Part shown: piece by piece, positions 15,872 through 24,002 of the stretch
Layout of the letters: the number at the start of each line of letters is the position of its first letter
Position numbering within the stretch: position 1 is the first letter of the stretch
Origin: DATKXO01 sp035528995
GTDB taxonomy: Bacteria; Planctomycetota; Phycisphaerae; UBA1845
Length of the DNA stretch: 28,385 nucleotides
Direction: 5' to 3'
Assembly: GCA_035528995.1 (NCBI GenBank)
Contig: DATKXO010000035.1
Coordinates: 1-28,385, forward strand
Position numbers and translations under genes: made by a program
The notes under the pieces: generated by a model
The model's database searches: none
What the model was told of the DNA's origin: nothing
Seen by the model: only the letters and a program-made list of their open reading frames with translations

Positions 15872-18118
15872 ATGAAGAACCTGACTCTTCTCAAGGTAAT
15901 GACTGCGGTCGTAGCCCTATCGGTCCTTCCTGCGGGCGCGGCGATCGAGACCTCCCTGGCCAGCTATGAACCTGACGAAACCGATCTTACGGTGACGGCC
16001 AATCCGGGCGATTCGGGGCTCAGCGTCTCGATCGTCCAGGGCGGCGTCGGCGGCGCGCCCTCGGCCACGGACGGCGACTACGTGCTGGAAGTGGACTTTG
16101 TCGGAGAGAATGGCAAGGTCGAGTTCACCCACGACTGGTCGGCCTCCAGCTACAACCTGGCCGGCGAGGACGTGTTGTTAGCGGACGTGTATATCGCCAC
16201 GTCGTCCGCCCTGCCGTCGATCATGGGGATCTGGGACCCGAGCTGGAATCCGCCCGACGCCTGGCAGTCGGCCACCGGCATCCCCTGGCAGGTCGGTGTG
16301 TGGACCACGATCTCCTTCAGCGTGTCCGCCCGCTCTCAGACCGGCCTCGACCAGATTTGGGCATTCATCTTCGAGGGCATGCCGGGTTCGACGGGGACGG
16401 CCTACGTGGACAACCTTCGGTTCAGCCACGCGGGCGCTCCCTACCCCACGGGCGCGGCCGCCACCGCGTTTGAAGACCGGATCGAGGTCGTCTGGCGTGC
16501 GTCGTCGGATGCCGGCCTCCAGGGCTACAACATCTACCGGGCGACGTCGGAGAGCGGTCCCTTCGGCAAGCTGAACGGTCCCTTGCTGACAACCGCCGGC
16601 TACACCGACCCCGTCGGGCAGGGTAGTCCCCGGTACTTCTATTACGTCACCTCGGTCATCGACGGTGTCGAGTCCGATCCCTCCGACGTGGCGTCGGCCC
16701 TGTACAACGGCCTGACCGACTCACAGTTGCTGGACCTGGTCCAGGAAACCACGCTGGGCTACTTCTGGGACTACGGCCACCCCACAAGCGGAATGATTCG
16801 TGAAGGGTACAACCTGGGCCACAGCACGGACACGGTCACGGCCGGCGGCACCGGCATGGGGCTTATGACCATCGTTGTCGGTGCGGAACGCGGGTTCATC
16901 ACCCGTTCGGCAGCGGCCGGTCGGGTGCTTCAGATCCTCAGCTTCCTGAACGTGGCGGCCACCCGGTATCACGGCGCCTGGTCGCACCATCTCAACGGCG
17001 TGACGGGCGAGACGATCCCGTTCGCCGGCCCGAAGGACAACGGGGGCGATCTGGTGGAGACCGCGTTCCTGATCCAGGGCATGCTCACGGCCAGACAGTA
17101 CTTCGACGACCCGACCGACCCGGCCGAAATCCAAATCCGTGCCTTGGCCACCTCGATGTGGGAGGGGGTCGAGTGGGACTGGTACCGTCAGTACCCCAGC
17201 AGCGACGTGCTCTATTGGCACTGGTCTCCGGACTACGGCTGGGACCTGAACATGCAGATCCGCGGTTACAACGAGGCCCAGATCGTGTACCTCCTGGCCA
17301 TTGCCTCGCCGACGCATCCCATGCCGGCCTCGAGCTACGCCAACGGCTGGGCGGGCGACGGCTGGTACGCCAACGGCAACACCTACTACGGCTATCCGCT
17401 GTGGGTGGGACCGGCGTTGGGCGGTCCGCTGTTCTTCACCCACTACTCGAACCTGGGTTTCGACCCGCGCTACAAACGGGACGCGTACTGCAACTACTTC
17501 GAGAACTCGCGGAACATCTCGCTGATCGACCAGGCCTACTGCATGGACAACCCCAACGAGTTCGCGGGCTACAGTGAGGTGGTCTGGGGGCTGACCGCCA
17601 GCTTCGACCCCTGGGGCTACCTGGCTCACTCGCCCACGGCGGATAACGGCACGATCACGCCGACGGCCGCCATCAGCGCCATGCCCTATACGCCCGAGGA
17701 GTCGTTGGTCACGCTGAGGCACCTGTACGACGCGTACGGCGACGACCTCTGGGGCATCTACGGTTTCTACGACGCTTTCAACCTGGGGGAGAACTGGTTC
17801 GCGGCCGGCTACGTGGCCATCGACGAGGGCACCATCGTGCCGATGATCGAGAACTATCGCTCCGGACTGTGCTGGCGCCTGTTCATGTCCAACCCGGAGA
17901 TCAAGCCCATGCTCCAGGACATCGGCTGGACCTTCACCGGGGATCTGAACGGCGACGGGGAAATCGATCTGGTCGATTACGGCCTGTTTGCCGATTGCAT
18001 GACCGGGCCGGGCGACGGCGCGCTACCGCCCGGTTGTTCGGACGCCGATTTCGACGGTGACGGTCGCGTGGACCTGAAGGACGTGACCGTTTTCCAGGAA
18101 GTGTTCGCGGGTCCTTGA
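15872..18118 (+). CDS. secreted GH144-type endo-beta-1,2-glucanase candidate with Fn3 and dockerin-like tail
   Basis: A 748-residue exported enzyme. ATG at 15872 follows a G-rich Shine-Dalgarno (GGGGGGGAACTG). Residues 1-23 are a signal peptide (LLKVMTAVVALSVLPAGA). About 25-200 is a CBM-like jelly roll ending AYVDNLRFSHA; 200-280 a fibronectin-III domain (YNIYRATSESGPF, YFYYVTSVIDGVES); 284-690 the catalytic domain of the Pfam Glycoamylase (PF10091) type, with YFWDYGHPTSGMIRE, TAGGTGMGLMTIVVGAERGF, GAWSHHLNG.TGETIPF, DNGGDLVETAFLIQGMLTARQYF and NLGENWFAAGYVAIDEGTI...MIENYRSGLCWRLFM; this matches what I know of GH144 closely. Residues 692-748 hold two EF-hand loops (DLNGDGEIDLVDY, DADFDGDGRVDLKDV). 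Founders of GH144 are endo-beta-1,2-glucanases. Databases often call such proteins glucoamylase, which would be misleading. It lies 124 bases after GH1 and 61 before the binding protein. Confidence 0.82.
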   Translation: MKNLTLLKVMTAVVALSVLPAGAAIETSLASYEPDETDLTVTANPGDSGLSVSIVQGGVGGAPSATDGDYVLEVDFVGENGKVEFTHDWSASSYNLAGEDVLLADVYIATSSALPSIMGIWDPSWNPPDAWQSATGIPWQVGVWTTISFSVSARSQTGLDQIWAFIFEGMPGSTGTAYVDNLRFSHAGAPYPTGAAATAFEDRIEVVWRASSDAGLQGYNIYRATSESGPFGKLNGPLLTTAGYTDPVGQGSPRYFYYVTSVIDGVESDPSDVASALYNGLTDSQLLDLVQETTLGYFWDYGHPTSGMIREGYNLGHSTDTVTAGGTGMGLMTIVVGAERGFITRSAAAGRVLQILSFLNVAATRYHGAWSHHLNGVTGETIPFAGPKDNGGDLVETAFLIQGMLTARQYFDDPTDPAEIQIRALATSMWEGVEWDWYRQYPSSDVLYWHWSPDYGWDLNMQIRGYNEAQIVYLLAIASPTHPMPASSYANGWAGDGWYANGNTYYGYPLWVGPALGGPLFFTHYSNLGFDPRYKRDAYCNYFENSRNISLIDQAYCMDNPNEFAGYSEVVWGLTASFDPWGYLAHSPTADNGTITPTAAISAMPYTPEESLVTLRHLYDAYGDDLWGIYGFYDAFNLGENWFAAGYVAIDEGTIVPMIENYRSGLCWRLFMSNPEIKPMLQDIGWTFTGDLNGDGEIDLVDYGLFADCMTGPGDGALPPGCSDADFDGDGRVDLKDVTVFQEVFAGP

Positions 18119-18179
18119 GCGCTTCGTCCCTTGAGCGGCCGACCCGGCGCGGGCTCGGCCGGCATCTTCATACCCTGGC

Positions 18180-19517
18180 ATGACCGTTCGCAGCGCCATT
18201 CTGCTGTTGGTACTGGGCCTGCCGGCCGTTCTGCTGCTGCTCTTTGGTCCGCGGAACACTTACGAAGTGCCCTCCGACCGAACGGTGATCCGCTACTGGG
18301 AGAAGTGGTCGGGCCTCGAAGGGCTGGCCATGCAGCGGGTCGTGGACCGGTTCAACGAGACGGTCGGCGCCGAGGAGGGCATCTGGGTCCAGTACTGCGC
18401 CATCAGTAACGTCGACCAGCGCACGCTGGTGGCCACGGCCGGAGGCGATCCGCCGGACGTGGCCGGGCTCTTCGATCACGTTGTGCCTCAGTTCGCCGAC
18501 CAGGGCGCTCTGCTGGAGCTGGACGATCTGGTCGAGGAGTTCGGCATCGACGGCCAGGCGTTCAAGCCCAACTGGTGGCGCATCGGCGTGTACAACGATC
18601 GCCTCTACGCCCTGCCCAGCACGCCCTACACCATCGCTTTGTACTACAACCGCCGCCTGTTCCGGCAGGCCGGACTGGACCCGGATCGTCCGCCGCAGAC
18701 CATCGCCGAGCTGGACGAATGCTCCCGCCGGTTGACCGTCCGGGATGAAGAGGGCCGCATCGTTCAGGCCGGTTTCATGCCCGCCCCGGCGCTTCTGGGC
18801 TGGTGGCACTGGGTCTGGCCGCATTTCTTCTATGCCAACCTGTGGGACGGGGAGCGCTTCGGGCTGGACACACCCGAGGGCCTGGCCTGCGCAAGATGGC
18901 TGGCCGAGCGGCGGGCGGAGATCGGGTTCCAGGAAGCGCTGGCCTTCGAGGGCACGGCCGGGGCGATCGAAGGATCGCAGAACCCGTTCATCGGCGAACG
19001 GATTGCCATGGTGTTCCAGGGCCCGTGGGTGGCCAACTGGGTTCGCACGTACAACCCCTCGATGGATTACGGCGTGGCGGCGTTTCCCTCCGTCCGGGCG
19101 GATCGCCGTCCGGCGTTCCTCAGCTCCGACGTGTTCGTGATTCCGCGGGGCTCTCGACACCCCCGGGAGGCCATGGTGTTCCTGAGGTTCGTGCTGCGAC
19201 AGGACGTGATGGAGGGGCTCTGCCGGGAGCACTGCAAGGTGTCGCCGTTCCGGCAGCCGGGACCCGATTTTTTCGACGGTCATCCCAATCCGTACATTCG
19301 CGTATTCGACGAACTGGCCCTGGCCAAGGAGACCTTCGGTCATCCGGCCATGCCGACGTTCAAGCAGGCCTCGACCGAGATGCTCTTCTGGCTGGAGAAC
19401 GTCCTGCAGGGCGTGCGCGGCCCGGAAGAGGCGGTCCGCAACACGCAACAGAAGATCGACGCCATCGTGAACGACTACAACCGCAAGGCCGAGCGGCGAC
19501 GTGCGTCCGCTCGTTAG
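18180..19517 (+). CDS. ABC transporter sugar-binding protein (family 1), N-terminally anchored
   Basis: A 445-residue extracellular solute-binding protein for oligosaccharide uptake. Residues about 5-22 are hydrophobic (AILLLVLGLPAVLLLLFG) with neither a lipobox Cys nor a clear cut site, so it may stay anchored by an uncleaved helix. Body motifs fit family 1 (MalE/UgpB-like): TVIRYWEKWSG, FNETVGAEEGIWVQY, DPPDVAGLFDHVVPQFADQGAL, YALPSTPYTIALYYNRRLFRQAGLD, GRIAMVFQGPW-type segment (GERIAMVFQGPWVANW), SDVFVIPRGSRHP. There is no good Shine-Dalgarno before ATG 18180, suggesting coupling within the operon. It is immediately followed by two permease genes. Many Trp and Tyr residues in the binding half suit stacking on glucose rings. 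Substrate: beta-1,2-gluco-oligosaccharides by context only. Confidence 0.9.
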   Translation: MTVRSAILLLVLGLPAVLLLLFGPRNTYEVPSDRTVIRYWEKWSGLEGLAMQRVVDRFNETVGAEEGIWVQYCAISNVDQRTLVATAGGDPPDVAGLFDHVVPQFADQGALLELDDLVEEFGIDGQAFKPNWWRIGVYNDRLYALPSTPYTIALYYNRRLFRQAGLDPDRPPQTIAELDECSRRLTVRDEEGRIVQAGFMPAPALLGWWHWVWPHFFYANLWDGERFGLDTPEGLACARWLAERRAEIGFQEALAFEGTAGAIEGSQNPFIGERIAMVFQGPWVANWVRTYNPSMDYGVAAFPSVRADRRPAFLSSDVFVIPRGSRHPREAMVFLRFVLRQDVMEGLCREHCKVSPFRQPGPDFFDGHPNPYIRVFDELALAKETFGHPAMPTFKQASTEMLFWLENVLQGVRGPEEAVRNTQQKIDAIVNDYNRKAERRRASAR

Positions 19518-19527
19518 ACGACCGGAT

Positions 19528-20412
19528 ATGACGGTGAGACTGCCAAACTGGATTCGCGGGCTGATCTGGACGGCACCCTGGTGGCTGGGCTTCCTGATCT
19601 TCCTGGCCGTCCCCATGGGGATGTCGTTCTACATCAGTTTGTGCGACTACCCGCTGCTGCAGCCGCCGGTCTACATCGGCATGGACAACTACCGGGAGAT
19701 GACGGTTGACCCGATCTTCCACAAGGTTCTGAGCAACACGCTGATCTACGCAGCCTGCGCGATCCCGCTCGGCACCGTGCTGGCCGTGCTGCTGGCCGTG
19801 CTGCTGAACCAGCCCGTTCGCGGGCAGGCCCTGTTTCGCACTTGCATCTTCGTTCCGACCATCGTGCCCATCGTGGCCACGGCGGTGATCTGGCTGTGGA
19901 TGCTGAACCCGCAGTTCGGTCTGATCAACCAGGGCCTGGGCCGGGTCGGGATCGAAGGACCCACCTGGCTGGCGTCACCCAACTGGGCCATGACCTCGTT
20001 GGTCCTGGTGAGCCTTTGGGCGGTCGGCTCGCCGGTGGTCATCTACCTGGCGGGTCTGCAGGACATTCCGGAAGCGCTGTACGAGGCGGCCCGCCTGGAC
20101 GGAGCGGGCGTGTTCAGGCAGTTCCGGCACGTCACGCTGCCGGGGCTCAGCCCGGTGATCCTGTTCAACGTGGTCATCGGCATCATCGCGACGTGGCAGG
20201 TCTTCGCCGTGCCGTACGTGATGATGAAGGGCAGCCCGGGACCGGATCGCAGCACCTACTTCTACACCATGTACCTGTTCGACAACGCGTTCCGCTACCT
20301 GAACATGGGCTACGCCAGCGCGATGGCCTGGGTTCAAATGCTGATCATTCTGGCGCTGACCGGGCTGGTGTTTCTGGTCGGCCGCCGGGCGGTGTACTAC
20401 CGCGGTTTGTGA
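19528..20412 (+). CDS. ABC sugar transporter permease, MalF/UgpA type
   Basis: A 294-residue inner-membrane permease with six predicted helices. ATG 19528 starts 11 bases after the binding-protein stop; a GTG at 19501 would add nine residues and overlap it. Seen: WWLGFLIFLAVPMGMSFYISL (TM1), TLIYAACAIPLGTVLAVLLAVLL, ACIFVPTIVPIVATAVIWLWML-type segment, and the EAA cytoplasmic loop EALYEAARLDGAGVFRQFRHVTLPGLSP that docks on the ATPase. FDNAFRYLNMGYASAMAW near the end is typical of the CUT1 family. It works with the permease encoded just downstream. No ATPase gene is present in the window. Confidence 0.93.
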   Translation: MTVRLPNWIRGLIWTAPWWLGFLIFLAVPMGMSFYISLCDYPLLQPPVYIGMDNYREMTVDPIFHKVLSNTLIYAACAIPLGTVLAVLLAVLLNQPVRGQALFRTCIFVPTIVPIVATAVIWLWMLNPQFGLINQGLGRVGIEGPTWLASPNWAMTSLVLVSLWAVGSPVVIYLAGLQDIPEALYEAARLDGAGVFRQFRHVTLPGLSPVILFNVVIGIIATWQVFAVPYVMMKGSPGPDRSTYFYTMYLFDNAFRYLNMGYASAMAWVQMLIILALTGLVFLVGRRAVYYRGL

Positions 20413-20418
20413 GCGGCG

Positions 20419-21264
20419 ATGAGCAGGCCAAGCAGACAGACCGGACGTGCCTTGGCGACCTACCTCCTGCTGTGCGTCGCGGGCGGCATGTTCGTTCTGC
20501 CCCTGTTCTGGATGGTCTGCGTCAGCCTCAAGCCCAGCGCGGAGGTGCTGGCCTACCCGCCCAAGTTCCTGCCCCAAGAGCCGCAGGCCGACTCCTACGC
20601 GGACGTGTTCCGCTCCGAGAGCTTCGACTTCCTGCTCTACGCCCGCAACACTCTGGTCATCGGGGTCCTGAGCCTGGTGGGCATGGTGCTGTCCAGCTCG
20701 ATCGCGGCCTACGGCTTCGCCCGGGTCCCGTTCCGCGGTCGCGGGGTCATGTTCGCCGTCTGCCTGGCGACGATGATGATCCCTTTCCCGGTCACCATGG
20801 TCCCGACCTACATGATCTTCAAATACCTGGGATGGATCGGGACCTTCCAGCCGCTGTGGGTCCCCGCGTGGTTCGGCAGCGCGTTCAACATCTTCCTTCT
20901 GCGGCAGTTCTTCATGGGCATTCCCAAGGAGCTGGAAGAGTCGGCCATGATCGACGGCTGCTCGCGGTGGGGCTGCTTCTGGCGGATCATCCTGCCGCTG
21001 TCCAAGCCGGCCCTGGCAGTCGTGTCGCTGTTCCACCTGCTCACGGTGTGGAACGACTTCCTCGGGCCGCTCATCTACCTGTCCCACCAGAACCAGTTCA
21101 CGCTGGCCCTGGGTCTGCAATTCCTGCAGAGCAAGGCCGGGGACACGCCCTGGAACCAGCTCATGGCGGCCACGACGCTGACGATCGTTCCCGTGCTGGT
21201 CCTGTTCTTCCTGGCCCAGCGCACCTTCATCCGCGGCATCACCACAACCGGAATCAAGGGATAG
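20419..21264 (+). CDS. ABC sugar transporter permease, MalG/UgpE type
   Basis: A 281-residue partner permease of the CUT1 family, beginning six bases after the first permease's stop. Helices include YLLLCVAGGMFVLPLFWMVCVSLKP (TM1), NTLVIGVLSLVGMVLSSSIAAYGFAR, and late TLTIVPVLVLFFLAQRTFIRGI. The EAA loop reads KELEESAMIDGCSRWGCFWRIILPLSKPAL, and the IKG end is normal for MalG-like proteins. Last gene of the plus-strand operon; it converges on the GH94 gene. An MsmK/UgpC-type shared ATPase elsewhere in the genome is expected. Confidence 0.93.
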   Translation: MSRPSRQTGRALATYLLLCVAGGMFVLPLFWMVCVSLKPSAEVLAYPPKFLPQEPQADSYADVFRSESFDFLLYARNTLVIGVLSLVGMVLSSSIAAYGFARVPFRGRGVMFAVCLATMMIPFPVTMVPTYMIFKYLGWIGTFQPLWVPAWFGSAFNIFLLRQFFMGIPKELEESAMIDGCSRWGCFWRIILPLSKPALAVVSLFHLLTVWNDFLGPLIYLSHQNQFTLALGLQFLQSKAGDTPWNQLMAATTLTIVPVLVLFFLAQRTFIRGITTTGIKG

Positions 21265-21320
21265 GCGTTTGGGCCTCACGGAACGGGGGAGGCGGGATCG
21301 CTACGATCGGTCCGGGCGGT

Positions 21321-21352
21321 GCTTCCGTCGCAACGCGATTCGGTTGCCGGAG
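21321..21352. terminator. imperfect hairpin between convergent ABC operon and GH94
   Basis: TCCG-GCAAC pairs with GTTGC-CGGA around an 8-base loop, with small bulges, in the 93-base gap between convergent genes. No T-run. A weak bidirectional terminator is plausible. Confidence 0.3.
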
Positions 21353-21357
21353 CCGGC

Positions 21358-23787
21358 TTAGATGCGGACCTGAACCTTGTGGACCTTGCCGGGCTCGCTC
21401 GGTGGTGGAATGAGGTTGTCCGGCACGATCTCGCCATCGAGGGACACGACCGCCCTGCCATCGGGCGCTCGCTTTTCGGCACGCTCGATATCAATCTGGT
21501 AGTCCGCACCGCGGTAGCGGCGGCGCAGGGATGCGCCGGGCCAGGCGGGCGGCAGGCACGGTTGGATCCGCAGGCCGTCCCAATCCGGGCGTACGCCCAG
21601 CACCCATTCCAGGAGGACCCGTTGCAGCCAGGCGGCGGAGCCGGTGTACCAGGTCCAGCCGCCGCGCCCGAAGTGCGGCGACTCCGGTCCGTCGATGTTG
21701 CCGGGCATGACGTAGGGCTCGGCCTGGTATCGGTCCGGATCGCGCCGCGCCGGGTTCAGTGCGTCGAGCAGCCGGCCGGCGGTTTCGGCGTCGCCGATCT
21801 TGCAGGCCGCCGCAATTGCCCAACAGGCCGCGTGCGTGTAGACGCCGCCGTTCTCGCGCAGGCCGGGCCCATACCGCGTGATGTAGCCGATCCGTGGATC
21901 GGGCCTGGCGAACGCAGGCGTCAGCAGCAGCGGACCGACCTCGGTGACCAGATGCTCCTTGACCGCCTGCATGCAGGCGGCGGCACGTTCGGGCGGGGCC
22001 ACGTCGTTCAGGATCGCCCAGGTCTGGGCGTTGAGGAAGATGCGTCCGTGCTCGTTCCGAGCGGACCCCAGTACGGTTCCGTCGTCGAGCGTGGCCCGGA
22101 TGTACCATTGTCCGTCCCAGCCGTGGTGGTTGATCGAGGCCACGAGCTGTTCACGGCGTCGGGCGAATGGGTCGGCCTTGTCGTCGGCACCGATCCGACG
22201 GAACAGTTCGGCCCAATCGTTAAGCAGGCCGGCCAGGAAGTGTCCCATCCAGATCGACTCGCCCCGCTCCTGCAGCCCGGCGGCGCTGAGCCCGTCGTTC
22301 CAATCGCCGGACCCGATGTAGGGCAGACCCCGCTCGCTGGTGCGCCCGAATGAGCGCTGGAAGGCACGTTCGACGTGCTCCAACAAGGGGACCGGGGCGG
22401 GATCATCGACGAACGGCACGGTCTCCTTCAGGACATCGTAGTCCGCCGTTTCCTTGATGTAATTCGCGGTTACGAACGCCAGCCAGAGCAAGTCGTCACT
22501 GAACCGTGTTTTCAAGCCCTGCTCGGTGAGCGGATGCCACCAATGATAGACCGCCCCGTCGGCAAGCTGATGGGCCGCGTGCACGAGGATCTGGCTTCGG
22601 CAATCGGCCGGCCGAATGGGTAGCCACACCTGCGAGTCCTGCAACTGATCGCGAAATCCGTACGCGCCGCTCTGCTGGTAGTAGCCGCAACGTCCCCAGA
22701 TGCGCCCCGAGATGGCCTGATACGGCAGCCAGTGCGTCGCCAGGTGGTTGAGCGTCTCGTCGGGCGTGTCCACCCGCAGAGCCGCCAGCCGTTGCCGCCA
22801 GCCTTCCTTGGTCGCATCCAGCAGCTTGTCGACGGTGGGGAGGGAGCGGGCACCTGTGACCAATCGCTCGAGGGTCTCGTCGTTCTGTGCGACCGCCAGG
22901 ACGTATGCGATGCCGTGGCTCTGCCCCGGATTGAGCCGAATCGTGGACCGCAGGGCGGCGATCGGGTCCTCGTGTCGCCCGAACCGGCCGGCCCATTCCC
23001 CGGCCGACAATGCCTCGGGAGCGGCCAGGCTGTTGTACATGCCCAGGAACGCTTCCTTGTCTCCCTCCGCAGCCTCGACGGGCTCGGTGGAGGCGAAGGC
23101 GGCCCGGTATGGGAAGTCGGTGTTCCAGTGCCCGTATCGCTCCGAGGGCACGTCCCACATGTGGTTGCGGGCCAGGACGGCGGACATGTCGGCGTCGTAG
23201 CGGGTCTCTATGAACAGTTTGTGGAACTCGCGCCGCGGGTCGGGGGCAACGCCCAGGCACCACTCCAGATAGGGGCACAGTTGTAGCGTGCGGGGCCGCC
23301 CGGATCGGTTGTGAAGCCGAACACGCCAGAGTTCCACCGGCTCGTCCGGGTGGCAGAAAAGGTCCCACTCGGCCCGGATGCCGGTGCACTCCGACACGAA
23401 CGTGGTATACCCCAGACCATGGCGGCACTCGAAATGATCGTAGGCCGCCCAGGTCGGCGCGGGAGCCAGCGACCACACCGCGCCGGTCTCAGCGTCGCGG
23501 ACGTAGAGAAACTTGCCCGAGCGGTCGCGCACCAGATCCTGTTGCCAGCGCGTGATCACCGCCAACTGGGAGTTATCGATCCAGGTAAACCCGCTTCCCG
23601 TCTGGGTCACCACCAGGCCGAATCTGGGGTTGGCGATGACGTTCACCCAGGGGCGGGGCGTCCGCGGGTCGGTGATCCGGAACTCGCGCCCGTCGGGTGC
23701 GAAGCGGCCGTACCGAAACCGGTCGACGACCGCTCCGGCGGCGTCCGGCTCCTGGTATCCCACCCGTTGTGGGGTAGACGTGCTCAT
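21358..23787 (-). CDS. GH94 glycoside phosphorylase, stand-alone, NdvB/ChvB-like
   Basis: An 809-residue cytoplasmic inverting phosphorylase that would split a beta-glucosidic bond with phosphate, giving a sugar 1-phosphate. Residues about 10-330 are the beta-sandwich domain (YGRFAPDGREFRITDPRTPRPWVN, CRHGLGYTTF), then the (alpha/alpha)6 barrel: QQSGAYGFRDQLQD (371-384), HWWHP, KTRFSDDLLWL (426-436), the GDWND motif (494-498) that holds the family's general acid, and RGESIWMGHFLAGLL. Length matches cellobiose or chitobiose phosphorylases rather than the longer 1,2-beta-oligoglucan phosphorylases known from Listeria, but the FRDQLQD, HWWHP and GESIW motifs look most like the GH94 domain of cyclic beta-1,2-glucan synthase. 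No signal peptide. Shine-Dalgarno is weak (GGGG). It has its own promoter and operator upstream. Substrate uncertain: beta-1,2, beta-1,3 or beta-1,4 glucosides are possible. Confidence 0.9.
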   Translation of the reverse strand: MSTSTPQRVGYQEPDAAGAVVDRFRYGRFAPDGREFRITDPRTPRPWVNVIANPRFGLVVTQTGSGFTWIDNSQLAVITRWQQDLVRDRSGKFLYVRDAETGAVWSLAPAPTWAAYDHFECRHGLGYTTFVSECTGIRAEWDLFCHPDEPVELWRVRLHNRSGRPRTLQLCPYLEWCLGVAPDPRREFHKLFIETRYDADMSAVLARNHMWDVPSERYGHWNTDFPYRAAFASTEPVEAAEGDKEAFLGMYNSLAAPEALSAGEWAGRFGRHEDPIAALRSTIRLNPGQSHGIAYVLAVAQNDETLERLVTGARSLPTVDKLLDATKEGWRQRLAALRVDTPDETLNHLATHWLPYQAISGRIWGRCGYYQQSGAYGFRDQLQDSQVWLPIRPADCRSQILVHAAHQLADGAVYHWWHPLTEQGLKTRFSDDLLWLAFVTANYIKETADYDVLKETVPFVDDPAPVPLLEHVERAFQRSFGRTSERGLPYIGSGDWNDGLSAAGLQERGESIWMGHFLAGLLNDWAELFRRIGADDKADPFARRREQLVASINHHGWDGQWYIRATLDDGTVLGSARNEHGRIFLNAQTWAILNDVAPPERAAACMQAVKEHLVTEVGPLLLTPAFARPDPRIGYITRYGPGLRENGGVYTHAACWAIAAACKIGDAETAGRLLDALNPARRDPDRYQAEPYVMPGNIDGPESPHFGRGGWTWYTGSAAWLQRVLLEWVLGVRPDWDGLRIQPCLPPAWPGASLRRRYRGADYQIDIERAEKRAPDGRAVVSLDGEIVPDNLIPPPSEPGKVHKVQVRI

Positions 23788-23949
23788 CCGGTGGCCCCAA
23801 TCGGCTCGATACCCGGTCGCCGGGGTGTTCGGAGCAACGCTCGGCGAGTGCCCCGTTCAACGCAACGACCGGCCCCCAAAGCCTCCGAAACCCGCCCAGG
23901 CATGGTACGTCTGCGACCCAGGTGTGCCGCAGGCGCTGCCTGAAGGCGA

Positions 23950-23963
23950 TGAAAGCGTTTTCA
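23950..23963. promoter_or_regulatory. LacI-family operator 2, at the GH94 start site
   Basis: TGAAAGCGTTTTCA on the plus strand (TGAAAACGCTTTCA on the minus). It lies nine bases downstream of the GH94 -10 box, covering the expected transcription start, a standard repressor position. Confidence 0.7.
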
Positions 23964-23972
23964 CTCAACCCC

Positions 23973-24002
23973 AATATAGCCGCCAGGGGCCTGCCGAGTC
24001 AA
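23973..24002 (-). promoter_or_regulatory. promoter for GH94
   Basis: Minus strand TTGACT (23997-24002), 18-base spacer, TATATT (23973-23978). The -35 box overlaps the stop codon of the upstream minus-strand GH144-clan gene. The transcript would have a leader of about 178 bases before ATG 23787; I see only weak local hairpins in it (CTGCG / CGCAG). Confidence 0.6.

Noticed and set aside
15872..18118. Glucoamylase acting on starch
   Set aside because: The PF10091 name suggests it, but the motif set is that of GH144 and not of GH15; starch activity is not supported.
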